NCBI RefSeq assembly: GCF_964340395.1
Contig: NC_135550.1
Location: forward strand, 30,460,676 to 30,524,675
Length of the DNA: 64,000 nucleotides
Reading direction: 5' to 3'
Source of the DNA: Glandiceps talaboti
Lineage: Eukaryota; Hemichordata; Enteropneusta; Spengelidae
The position numbers were made by a program, and so were the translations under genes. This document shows, one piece after another, positions 12,262 through 22,440 of this stretch. Below the pieces are notes generated by a model. It did no database searches. It saw only the letters and a list, made by a program, of their open reading frames with translations, and was not told where the DNA came from. The first letter of the stretch is position 1. Every line of letters begins with the position of its first letter.

Positions 12262-12809
12262 AATTTGTTTCTCATCTCCAGTGGAATAGTCAGGCGGGAA
12301 ATAAAGAAAGGAGGTTGGGGCAAGGAAAAAAAGTCTGTATTTTTTCAGTTCTATTCTCTGTCCTTTCTGTCATGTCAGTCTCTCTAATATAAATTTGTAG
12401 GTGTCGACACTATACAACAACGTCTTGCTATTGCCTAAATATTGCTAACATTAGTAACAACACTTTAATACAAGTTACAGAAGACGCGTAATGTATACTG
12501 TACTGCAAGGTCAACCATAGTCTTGCTCCTAGACGTTCGGGCTTTCTTTTGATATATAAGCAAACGAAGTTCGCAGTGAGGGCTTGCCTGAACAGTCTTG
12601 CTGCTAGACGTTCGGGCTTTCTTTTGATACTATAAGCGACCGAAGTTGGCAGTGAGGGATTGCCAGAAGTCCTCTGTTTGTGCTTGTCGCTAATGCGGTT
12701 CTCTGATTGGCAGTTATTTATATCCTGATGGCATTTGCTAGACCTTGGGTGTTTTTTTCTGATGTCGGAGCTGCAAATTAGGGTCGGTCGGGAGATGAGA
12801 AACAAAAAA
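12262..12809. mobile_element. Possible short-TIR non-autonomous element
   Basis: TTTGTTTCTCATCTCC at the left end (near 12264) is matched in inverse orientation by GGAGATGAGAAACAAA at the right (near 12793). Inside, a 76-bp unit is tandemly duplicated (about 12510-12585 and 12592-12668; shared block TAGACGTTCGGGCTTTCTTT). The minus-strand open frame across it has no known domain. The inverted ends are short, and I did not identify target-site duplications. Confidence 0.35.
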
Positions 12810-12994
12810 ATGAAAAGGGCCGCGGCCGCCCTACAGACGTGATGCCTTGGGCATTCAGAAAATACTCACCAATAAGGGGCGGCTAAGTCACTAATCTTTA
12901 TTTTACATATTAGTAAGTGTAGTCACGATTTCCGATGAAAGTGATAGGTCTTTTTTGTACATCTGAAATACTACAAAGACCGTCAACAGATGAA

Positions 12995-13088
12995 ATGAGA
13001 GTGACGAAAATGAGCCGAAAAGTAGATGGGACGCGGCGGCTGGTTAATTTGACTATTCAATTATTCGTCGGCATAACGGCCACATGTG
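12995..13088 (+). CDS. CTLD gene exon 1: signal peptide
   Basis: An ATG at 12995 or 13010 (in frame also with 12935) leads into a basic stretch and a hydrophobic LVNLTIQLFVGIT segment ending near ATC, compatible with a signal peptide. The exon ends at TGTG|GTGAGT, phase 1. I prefer 13010 or 12995 because an upstream start would place about 20 polar residues before the hydrophobic core. The assignment rests on phase fit with exon 2. Confidence 0.55.
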
Positions 13089-13332
13089 GTGAGTATCGTC
13101 AAAGTGGTCTTCTATATTCAGCATCTACTTCTGAATTCTACGCAATGAATTAACCCCTTCAATGCTGAAAACATTCCCACCAAAATTGTTTGGACAAAAT
13201 TCTTGTTTTATGTAAGTTTTTGGCACATATCAACTTCATTTTAGACTAGAATTAAAGAAATGTTACTTCCTAATAAAGTAATATTATTGTAATTATGAAA
13301 ATATTCATAGAAATTGGGTCCCCATATTATTT

Positions 13333-13336
<4 letters not shown>

Positions 13337-13418
<82 letters not shown>
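13337..13418. repeat. (CT)n microsatellite in the CTLD gene intron 1
   Basis: About 41 CT units end 45 bp before the exon 2 acceptor. This pyrimidine run lies on the coding strand. Confidence 0.97.
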
Positions 13419-13427
<9 letters not shown>

Positions 13428-13462
13428 ACGACATTTACATAGTAAACACATTTCAGTTTTAG

Positions 13463-13686
13463 GCTGTGAGACTGACTGGAAATCATTTGCACGTCACTGC
13501 TATTTGTTTCCATCTGACGTTATATTGCCATGGCAAATGGCAAGAGATAACTGTATATAAAATAACAACGCCGATCTTTTGGTGATTTCATCAGAGAGTG
13601 AACAAATTTTTATATGGGATCAGCTCAGAGTATTGTACCCTCCCCCAGTGGATGCAATCTATAACCACTACATTGGATTCAGAATG
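13463..13686 (+). CDS. CTLD gene exon 2: first half of the lectin domain, carrying a TAA stop
   Basis: The acceptor TTTTAG|GC joins exon 1 in phase to give GCETDWKSFARHCY, the usual CTLD opening. WQMARDNC follows, then ATA TAA (stop at 13558-13560), then a clear continuation NNNADLLVISSESEQIF and a YIGF element near the end. The donor is ATG|GTAAAC, phase 0. The stop is the only defect seen. Confidence 0.8.
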
Positions 13687-14059
13687 GTAAACCTTAATTT
13701 TGTCATTCTAAAAACTACGTGCTCACGTATGTTACTCACACTGGCTATGGGACATATATTCACTTCATTGGGAACGGAATATCATCAACTAGTTCCATCA
13801 ATTACATGACAAAGTAGGCTATATTTTGCGTTTTCATTGAAGATATAGTTCATACCACTCTGTTTTCAACAGCTCTGAAAAGTGCGTATATTCTGTTAAT
13901 TACCGTGTGGTCTTTTATTCAGTAATTTCAATGATTTATATTACCATTTTAATTAAACACAGTTAATATTTCTACACATCTTTAGTATACTTTTCTCAAA
14001 GAACTAAGCTTAATATATGTCTAAAATTTGATTTCGGTAAATTGTTGTACACAACACAG

Positions 14060-14240
14060 GATTCAGCTGATCTGTGGCTAGATGGATCTAGTCTTAATAC
14101 TTTATCCTATTGGTATCCAAACGAACCAAGTGGTGATGGTATGTGTGGAGAATTTCGTTATTCTGATGCACCCGATCAGTTCCACACATGGAACGACGTA
14201 GCTTGTGATCTGCCCCGGCGACATATTTGTGAGAAAGAAG
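14060..14240 (+). CDS. CTLD gene exon 3: second half of the lectin domain
   Basis: CACAG|GAT opens in phase 0 directly after exon 2. The exon encodes the long-loop region: YWYPNEPSGDG, then MCGEF, TWNDVACD and RRHICEKE. The WND motif and flanking cysteines are the calcium/sugar-binding hallmark. The EPN-type motif reads EPS. It ends GAAG|GTAAAT, phase 1. Confidence 0.88.
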
Positions 14241-14581
14241 GTAAATGATTAATATGAAGGTTACCCATTCTAATGTAGAGAATTATACAGCTTTCAAGAT
14301 CAAAAGTTGAACGGAATTTATTAGATATTTCGACTTGTCCAGTGTTGCTTTTAAAACTGTCGTCAAGGACGTGTCTTTTTGTTGCGTTGTCATTGCTGTA
14401 CAAATTACTTCTCTGAATATCAAATTTTAAATCATTGGATTTTGGTGTTCGTTGTTGTAAATGTTCTATAAAATGCAAGTGTGACATCTGGACAGTTTCA
14501 AACTCCAACTTTATTTTGTATTTTTCTGTCTAGTTTTATTTCGATATTAGTTCATTGTCATGTTCATTGATTTTTTTTCAG

Positions 14582-15145
14582 ATACAACAATCCCGCCAAC
14601 TACTGGGGCTGCACCGATCACAGTACCGCCAACTACTGAGGCTGCACCGATCACAGTACCACCAACTACTGAGGCTGCACCGATCACAGTACCGACAACT
14701 ACTGAGGCTGTATCGACCATAACACCGACAACACTTCCAGCCACGTCAATGACACCAAGTCAGGTTCATATCACAGGGAAAACAATCAATGATGACGTCT
14801 CATCATTCGTACCTGATGAGAGTCAAACCAAAACTACAGTTCCATCCCAGCAAGAGGCCAATCACGGGACTTCTAAAGTACCGATGACCAGTAGTACAAT
14901 GACAAAAACTACAAAAGACGTCCAAACAACTGAGAAGAGTAAAACTACCACTGTAAGAAACATTGAAACCTCTAGAATGGCCTCTACTTTACGGAAGAGA
15001 GTGGTTACTCCACAAACTGAAGCAATTTCTACAAGCCCACAAACACATATGACTGTTCGTGATGAAGGAAAGCCCCCAACTAAATTCATGGGCATTGAGA
15101 GGCCTGATTCCAACACTGGTCAAAACTGTTGCTGTTGTTTACCAG
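14582..15145 (+). CDS. CTLD gene exon 4: Thr/Pro-rich stalk
   Basis: TTTTTTTTCAG|AT joins exon 3 in phase 1. The exon begins with about three and a half tandem copies of an 11-residue unit, AAPITVPPTTE (about 14598-14710), then a long Thr/Ser/Lys-rich region suited to O-glycosylation. It ends with four consecutive cysteines just before the donor CCAG|GTATGT (phase 1). Reading through the donor gives a stop at 15187-15189, which would make a secreted form. Confidence 0.82.
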
Positions 15146-15699
15146 GTATGTCGACTTCTTCTTGCCCACCCGACCTCAGATACATGTAAAAGGAAACCAA
15201 GAGTGTGAATTCTCATCATACACCACTGTTATCATTTACAATAACTATGACTAGCATAGAGACTGAAAATCACCCCACACTACTACATTGTATGCTATAA
15301 CACAGTTTTAGCTTTTTGTGTATACGTCAGACAGATGGCAACTTCTGGAGAGAACACATAATATGCAGAGATTCAAATTGCCTATATCAACCCTGTGGCC
15401 ATTTTGCAGATATATATGCACAAACATTGTTTGGTAGTGCAGCTACCATAAAAACCATAACACTTGAATTGCTAACCAAGCCACCTTAAACAGACAGAAT
15501 TGTGTTTATATTGCCAGGTGATCACGTGAAATATAGGAAGTAATTGCTACAGCTACATAATAATGTGTTTCAAAATAGACAAAATGTTGTAAAATAAAAT
15601 ATATTCATTCAATCTTGTCTTGAATTGTAGCAGGTGCAGTTTCTTATTAGTTTCTGCGTGGTTGTATCAAACTGCCTGCCAATGGTAACTTGAAACTTG

Positions 15700-16565
15700 A
15701 AATCTTAATCACTTTCTCTACTGGAGAGGAATTCTGCATGCAATCCCTTTTCTTTGGAGAAGAGGTAGTCCAGTGCTCATTAGGCCAGAAAGACCGATTA
15801 GTTTTATCTCCAAAGGAAAATGGTTCTACTTGAAATGTGTCAAGTCAAAACTATTAGAAAACGTATAACAAGAGATTATTTCATTCCTCCAAAAAGCAAG
15901 CTTTTCTTTTCTGGCTTTCTCGATATTTGCAACAGTGATTGGGTCCATTACTTTTTACTGCCTTTTAAAGTTACTATAGAGTCAAAATTACAGGAATTTC
16001 AATGGAAGATAAATCACTATATTGTGTATACAAATAATATTCTTCACCATATGAATCCACCTTTGAGTTAATAGTAGTTTCTGTACCTTTTGTAACCTAA
16101 TGGACGAAACCCTTATTCATTTATTTGTGGAAAGCGAATGTACTGCCATTATCTGGAACAGTCTCTTGACACTGTGGGGCGTGGCCCTACAAATTGTCAG
16201 CTAAACAGAATCTTTTAGGCGACAAGTCCTTTTCACACCCGTTGAACCACGGGTTGATTACAAAAAAGACCATTTATGAATGTAAGTTATCAAAAACTAT
16301 ACCATCCTTTAATATTGTGAAATTAAATGTAAGACTTGCAAAAAGGATTGAATACCATATTGCCAAAAGAAAAGACTGTCTCCCAAAGTTTTGTGCAAAA
16401 TGGGACAATTTTGAAGTTTAAATGAATTTTTGTTCCCTACCTCTGCATTGTACCTTTTTTCAACTTATTTTAGATGTTCTCAATGGTGCCATGTGTTATT
16501 TTTTGCACTAATTGTCTTGTTGTAATTTGTCTCTCTCGAAATAAAACACTTAAAAAATGAAAAAA
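15700..16565 (+). mobile_element. LINE 3' end inside the CTLD gene's last intron
   Basis: Plus-strand frames carry the C-terminal part of a non-LTR reverse-transcriptase protein: SPVLIRPERPISFISKGKW-like start, then LPFKVTIESKLQEFQWKI, YTNNILHHMN, a C.FC...H.F...C zinc-knuckle remnant, and NIVKLNVRLAKRIEYHIAKRK near the end. Several stops and shifts separate them. A 3' UTR with AATAAA and an A-rich tail ends near 16565. Same strand as the host gene. Confidence 0.72.
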
Positions 16566-16749
16566 AAATGAAACGGGCTGTCGATAGTTTATTTTGCGTT
16601 TTTACGTTGTCTGTTTGTTACATGTAAAGTGTTATTAAAAGCTATAACTTGTGTTCATATAGTTGCTTATCTGTTTCACAATATCATCACTCTGGTTTAG
16701 TTTGTGTCGGTTTTATAACAACAATTTATATTTCTCCTGTCTTTCCCAG

Positions 16750-16883
16750 CATCCACTAAGATGATAGGTATCCTTCCCTTCCTGGGCTTCTGGATGTTCC
16801 TAATACCGTTTGGTTTGCTATTTTTAGTCCTGCGACAAACAGGCATGGAGAGGAAAACCGATGACGGCAAAAAAATAGTGTGA
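16750..16883 (+). CDS. CTLD gene exon 5: transmembrane segment and cytoplasmic tail
   Basis: CTTTCCCAG|CA joins exon 4 in phase 1 after the cysteine cluster. It encodes STKM, then a hydrophobic run from IGILPFLGFW to GLLFLVL (about 23 residues), then a short basic tail with RQTGMERK and a stop at 16881-16883. No signalling motif such as YxxL is visible in the tail. The frame match and a TM placed exactly where expected make the exon convincing. Confidence 0.75.
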
Positions 16884-17105
16884 AAATGGTGGATGCCTAA
16901 AATTTTGAAGTGACTTGTGTACTATCGGTTAACGAAAACAACAGGTTTTAGACTAACTAAGACCAGGAATACAACTTAAAGCAAACGCAATGAAGGTTAT
17001 TTTATTGTAAACAGGAAATATTACCTTGTCCAATATTTCGTCCAAGCTCGATTGAATTATTCAGTGGATTGAATGTTTTCGCCTGGTGTTGATGACGTTC
17101 CGTGG
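16884..17105. other. 3' flank of the CTLD gene
   Basis: No clear AATAAA was found immediately after the stop. Nothing else is supported. Confidence 0.3.
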
Positions 17106-17635
17106 TTATTGGCTTCTCCAGCTTGATCCAAATTGCCTCACGCCACTTTCTGTATAAGCCCTTGGCCTTTTACACTCTGCTTTGTACCCATCAATGTCTG
17201 CATGGTGTTCCCGGGTCCATGAATGTTCTGCCTTTGCTGATTTCGTGATCTTTTTCCTTAGCGATTTCCTGTGTTCCTCCATCCTGGTTTCCAGTTGTCT
17301 CTCACTTCCAAGGTAGGATCTGTTACAGTCATTGCGCTTAATTCTGTAGATGGCCCTACACGCATGTTCTAAAGAGGTTTTGAATTTTGGGAGACACTGC
17401 CAAGTTCCTGATCGTGCAGCCGGGCTTTTATCACCAAAATGGAATGTCATGCTTATTGTAAACCCTGGCTAGTCTTTTCACTAAGACCTTGGGAATATGG
17501 GAACACAGCCATGCTGGGTGGTTTAGACCTGCCCATATTAAAGTCGTTACATGTGCCATTATCCTTACTGTTTTTGCTCTGAGTGCGATCAAAGGCCCAG
17601 TTTGGGTATCCACATATGGACAGTGCTGTTTTCAC
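17106..17635 (-). mobile_element. Retroelement relic with a GIY-YIG nuclease domain
   Basis: Reading the minus strand, three overlapping frames give a continuous but frameshifted relic: PYSQGLSEK, then LARVYNKHDIPF, then after another shift AIYRIKRNDCNRSYLGS, RQLETRMEEHRKSL, SAKAEHSWTREHHADID. The YxI...CNxxYxG...R.xEH...S..AEH order is the GIY-YIG fold, as found at the C-terminus of Penelope-like elements and some other retroelements. The frameshifts make it non-functional. Assignment to Penelope-like elements is likely but made from memory. Confidence 0.68.
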
Positions 17636-18330
17636 TGATCTTCACTTTGTCCATTTCCTTCATCCCGTCTTCTTTTGTGACGTCATTGACAGTTGGCGAT
17701 CACCAAAGAAAGCAATCGAGCCTAGACGAGATATTTGGTTTATATTTCCTGCTTGCGAAAAAATAGTTGTTCATTATTATTACCTTCATTTATATTGTGA
17801 AACCAACGTGATGAATATCTTTTAACTAATTGTACATTCAACTATTATTTATCATATTTATTACGAACAGTCATGTACAATTCACAAATATATATATATC
17901 TGTATTGTGACATAATCTAGTGTACTTTTACATTTTGTACATAATGACTTCTATCAATTATTATTGAGGAAGCTAGATACCAGTCAATATCTCAAGTTGT
18001 GATTGTTTAATTTCAAACATATTTATATAATAACACATGATAGCAATGGCATTATCACGAGTACATTTGAAAATTACTGATATCTGGCAATGCAACACAT
18101 ACAACTCGTAGATGATGTTGTCAGTTTATATTCATGAATGCAAAGAACAGTTCTACACAATGTAGTATTCACAGTCCCGGCAAAATGTTCAGTTTCCAAG
18201 CAATAACAGAGTTCAGAACCCCATACAGGAATTCAACAGCATAAACATGTCATCACTTTGTGACAAATGAATACGGTTTCTTGCAACATTTTGTCTAATT
18301 GAAATGAACTAACCATGCAGACATCATATG
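17636..18330. other. No supported feature
   Basis: AT-rich sequence with no gene or repeat that I can support. Confidence 0.35.
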
Positions 18331-19230
18331 CAGACATCAAACCATATAATAGCGCCTGTATGTTTGCATCAAATTGTAGTACAATATACACCATCATTTT
18401 ACTGTTCTTATAGACAGCATTTCAGTTGCTGAGTTACTATTTGTCAATTTTTTGAAAGTTACCCACTTGCCTAACCATCGCTGTTGTAATCGTTGCAATA
18501 TACCCCACCATTTAATTGTTGCTATGGGCGTGGTAGTGTTGCTAGGCATACATGTAAACAATTTTTGGATGTTTATCCAAATGCCTACCCATCCCTGCTA
18601 TCTTTGAAAAATACACCATCATTTCAATGTTGCTCTGGGCGTCTTATTGCTTGGCATATTTGCATACACGTTTTGAATGGGTATTCGCTTGCCTATCCTG
18701 TAATATTATCTTTTCAAACTATACTAGCATTTGGTTGTTGCTAAGGGCGTGGTAATGGTGGCTAGGGTCAGTTGTGTCTATATGTCTTGAACAAAATCAT
18801 CAGAATGACATTCTGAAAACATCCCCTCGAAATTACAGTGTCATCCACCAAGCACTTTTTGAGAAATTTTTTTGGGCCAAAAATTACAGTTTGACCTGAT
18901 TTGCATATCACTGATGGGATCATCATGACAAGAATAATTTATCATCTACACACCCCTAGAAACATCTCTGCCAAATTTCAGCCAAGTCATCCACATGGTT
19001 TCGGAATTAAAGATATTTGACCAAAAAGGCACGTCACCATGCCATGAACAATTCATCATGTAAACATCCCTAAGATCATCCCCTTTAAATTTTAGACCAA
19101 TCTGCCCTGTAAGTGTTTAGTTTAATCTTTTTAATAGAAAAAAAATCAGATTTGTTTACCTAAATCAATTTATGTGATCATTTTGATGTGAACAATTCCC
19201 TAACTAGACACCCAGAGTTTTTAGGTGTTC
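18330..19230. repeat. Dispersed repeat with a degenerate ~115-bp tandem section
   Basis: Units with an ATACACCATCATTT...GTTGCTATGGGCGTGGT core recur near 18390, 18500, 18610 and 18720. From 18840 a second part begins (CCAAATTTCAGCCAAGTCATCC-type and TCATC..CATCCC motifs) and ends in ACACCC at about 19212. Its last about 150 bp resemble 22190-22440. It is followed by a CAGA microsatellite. No coding capacity. Confidence 0.5.
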
Positions 19231-19235
19231 ACGGA

Positions 19236-19340
19236 AAGACAAACAGACAGACAGGCAGACAGACAGACAGACAGATAGATAGACAGACAGACATACTGAC
19301 TGACTGACTGACTTACAGACAGACAGACTTACAGACACCT
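19236..19340. repeat. (CAGA/GACA/GACT)n microsatellite
   Basis: An impure tetranucleotide array (GACA, GATA, GACT) directly follows the dispersed repeat. Confidence 0.9.
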
Positions 19341-19723
19341 ACAATTACAAATCCGACACTATTCGTGAACTTACTCATCAAAGAGTAACACATTGTTGAT
19401 AACTTTGAAGATATATTATCTGTAGAAAGGTTTTGTGAATGTTAAGTGTTTCATTTGTGGCAATTTGTGGCATGTTTTTTGAGAAATGTCTTTTCAATAC
19501 GATATGTTCAAGATATAGTATGTAAAGTACGTAATCAAATTTCAAAATATGATTGAGTATTTAATATTTCTGTAAAGAAGTAAAATAAACATATGGCAAA
19601 TTATGTCAGACCCCTCAGTAATCTAAAACTATTGATATTTGAAATGGATTGAATGGAGTGCAAAATGATGTGTATAGAAGCTGGTAGAGGTGGATAAGAA
19701 TAATACAGTGCCAAGTTCAACCC

Positions 19724-19755
19724 TAGACCCTCCACCAATGTTGGTGGAGGGTCTA
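19724..19755. repeat. Perfect 14-bp stem hairpin
   Basis: TAGACCCTCCACCA (19724-19737) and its exact reverse complement (19742-19755) are separated by four bases. Confidence 0.85.
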
Positions 19756-19896
19756 TGGTTCAACATACATTTTAGATGTCCCAATTTCAAAAGATTACAT
19801 CGTTGATTTTAGAGTGTTGAAATTTGGAAAATCCACAGTAGAATGGCTTTTGGAATGGGGTACACACTTATCAACATTGCTATGCACATATAAGGG

Positions 19897-21270
19897 AGCG
19901 ATCAGTTTTTACGGCCGGGGGGGGGGGGGCACCTTAATTTGGGACTCAAAGAAGGGAGGGGTCATCATTTTTACAAAATGAATAAAAGAGGGGTCACCTT
20001 ATTTTCAACAACTGAACGAAATCATGAACCACCCTGATGTACTTAAATTTCCATACAACAAATGTATGTGCATACAATAAACCATAAACAATGGCTATAA
20101 ATATACGTTACAAATATAATATAAACTCTTTGTCTCTTGATACATCCCAAGCATATGACATGGAGTCATAACATTGCACCTTTTAAGCAACAGTTTTGTT
20201 AGAAATGACTTCTCAGTATTGAAGGCCATGAGTTGCACTGTGTCATCATGTGATATAAAAACTTGTAAGTGTAGCTATACTCGTAACACATAAGAAATGA
20301 AGTACCTTGAAATTCACTGGATGGACTGACTCTAAAATCTGTGCCTCCATTGATTTGAACATGTTGAATTGCATACAAACATATAGCCAATAGAGACACA
20401 CTTTCAAATAATTTAATGAATTTGTATATCTAAATGGTAACTGACCTCCACTGTGCATGTTTTCCCCACATTTTCTCTTTCTACGTGATCTTTTTTTAGT
20501 ATTGTTATTATTTGTGTCAATATGACTTGCAATGATTTAAACTTTTGAAACCCTAAAATTAGTGATACTTTTATGATATAACTAAGTTGTGTTTTGCTTT
20601 TGAATGGTGCTCTAAATGGCCTCCAAATGGTGTTCATTTTTCAAAAAGCTCTTACCATGGGAGGGGGACACTTCCCCCGCACTTGTATAGTAGGCACACA
20701 TGTGTGTAGCGTGCACTTCTCCCCATACTATTTCCAGTTCTCTCCCCACTTTGAAACTTACTGAAACCCCTAGGTTTACAATTATATTAACTCCATTTCT
20801 AATATTGTACTTTACAGTTAGCTGAATTAATCTATAATTGTAATAGTTCACTCAATCTAAGAGATATCCTAGAACTTTTGGTTACTAAACCATAAATATT
20901 TTGCATGTCCATGAACAGACAATCATACTTCTCAATGGGTTCCTGTCTATAGAGATTTATACATGTGAAGCAATGGTTTTTGGGACAGCAATTTACCAGA
21001 TACACTTAAAATTACTGTAAACGTAACAAGTAAAATTAACTTTGCAGTGTGCTGCATTATGCTTTGAGTTTCTAGAGTGTCTTTTGCAAGCACAAGAATA
21101 TTTCTTGTCAACAGATGTCGGGGGGGGGGGGGGTCAGTGTATTTTTTTATTTGTCAAGGGTTGGGGAGTTGGATTGTTTTGTGGATGAATCACAAGGGGG
21201 TCACTATTTTTAAGTACAACACGAACAAGAAGTCACCGGCCCTCCCCCGGCTGTAAAATACAATACAATA
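19897..21270. mobile_element. Possible TIR element with G-rich ends
   Basis: The left end reads TTTTTACGGCC followed by a G12-13 run near 19906-19930. The right end (about 21235-21260) is GGCCCTCCCCCGGCTGTAAA, in inverted orientation. Both ends flank GGGGTCA(C/T)C(A/T)-type sequence, and a second G12-13 run sits near 21120. About 1.3 kb of AT-rich, non-coding sequence lies between. The boundaries and the family are uncertain. Confidence 0.35.
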
Positions 21271-21285
21271 CAATACAATAAAACT
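21257..21285. repeat. (ATACA)n microsatellite
   Basis: Five AATAC units in tandem. Confidence 0.85.
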
Positions 21286-21487
21286 TGAAGGTGGGTGCAC
21301 TACTAGCAGTGTCAGGACTGAGGTCAACATCTCCACTTGGTCATATCCCCAGTATCTTACCACACTGTTCCCCCTTCACACCTATGAGAGCCACTTCTCA
21401 TTAACCAAAAGTAACACACAACTCACTGTGTGGTCATCAACAGTGATTTGACCAATACATGTATGTTTTGATATTTGGCACAACAGT

Positions 21488-22076
21488 AGCATTGGTGGGA
21501 TGTGTTAGCAGTGGCATATTGCACCGTTGTCAATGGCGGGATGTGTTAGCAGTGGCATATTGCACCATTGTCAATGGCGGGATGTGTTAGCAGTGGCATA
21601 TTGCACCGTTGTCAATGGTGGGATGTGTTAGCAGTGGCATATTGCACCATTGTCAATGGCGGGATGTGTTGGCAGTAGCATAGTGCACCGTTGTCAATGG
21701 TGGGATGTGTTAGCAGTGGCATATTGCACCGTTGTCAATGGTGGGATGTGTTAGCAGTAGCATATTGCACCGTTGTCAATGGCGGGATGTGTTAGCAGTG
21801 GCATATTGCACCGTTGTCAATGGTGGGATGTGTTAGCAGTAGCATATTGCACCATTGTCAATGGTGGGATGTGTTAGCAGTGGCATATTGCACCGTTGTC
21901 AACGGTGGGATGTGTTAGCAGTGGCATATTGCACCGTTGTCAATGGTGGGATGTGTTAGCAGTAGCATATTGCACCATTGTCAACGGTGGGATGTGTTAG
22001 CAGTAGCATATTGCACCATTGTCAACGGTGGGATGTGTTAGCAGTGGCATATTGCACCGTTGTCAATGGCGGGATG
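21488..22076. repeat. 41-bp minisatellite, about 14 copies
   Basis: The unit starts GGGATGTGTTAGCAGTGGCA and ends in CAATGG(C/T). GGGATG recurs every 41 bp from 21497 to 22071. Copies differ at few sites (CACCGTTG/CACCATTG, GTGGCAT/GTAGCAT, CAATGG/CAACGG). The period and near identity suggest recent amplification. Confidence 0.95.
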
Positions 22077-22189
22077 CCAAAATCAATTAATAACTTAGAT
22101 GCTACAATGAGTCAAAATTTGGCCCTCCCCGAGAATTGATTTATAAAAAATAGAGCCAATGGCATTGTAACACAACTGTAAAGTTTGTG

Positions 22190-22440
22190 AAAAAAAAATG
22201 TATATCAACATGCCAATCCATCCTTATTGTTACCCAAGCAATATTTATCTACTTGTTAACAATACTTCATCTACACATGCCTAAGAACATCCCACCATAT
22301 TACACCGCCATTCTGCCAGTAAATTTTGAGTTTAATTTTTTTTATCCAAAGATCACTATTTTCTGATCCAAATTGCAAACTTGTCCTGCGATCATTTTTA
22401 TTTGAACAAGCAGACACCCAAAGCAATATCCCCACTTATC
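22190..22440. repeat. Second copy of the dispersed repeat tail
   Basis: The order of motifs (ACATGCC...AAGA(A)CATCCC, TCTGCC.GTAA, TTTAATTTTTTTAATC, TGCGATCATTTT..T.TGAACAA, AGACACCCA) parallels 19060-19215. Confidence 0.45.

Larger units (their letters stand above)
12995..16883 (+). pseudogene. Type I membrane C-type lectin-like gene with an in-frame stop in the CTLD
   Basis: Five exons with matching phases: 12995-13088 (signal peptide), 13463-13686 and 14060-14240 (C-type lectin-like domain), 14582-15145 (Thr/Pro-rich stalk) and 16750-16883 (transmembrane segment and tail, TGA at 16881). The product would be a secretory-pathway surface lectin of about 398 residues on a mucin-like stalk. 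The CTLD has the expected C...W...HCY start, W..A...C, ADLLVISSESEQ, EPS and WND motifs and final C. EPS in place of EPN/QPD leaves sugar specificity open. A TAA codon (13558-13560) interrupts exon 2 between C and ADLL. CTLDs usually have four residues between that C and A-D-L; here there are five codons, so the stop may be a 3-nt insertion in an AT-rich stretch. Every other junction is intact, so this is a young pseudogene, a null allele or an assembly error. Confidence 0.7.

Noticed and set aside
21488-22076. CRISPR-like array
   Set aside because: Unit is continuous without unique spacers, in an intron-bearing animal genome; it is a minisatellite.
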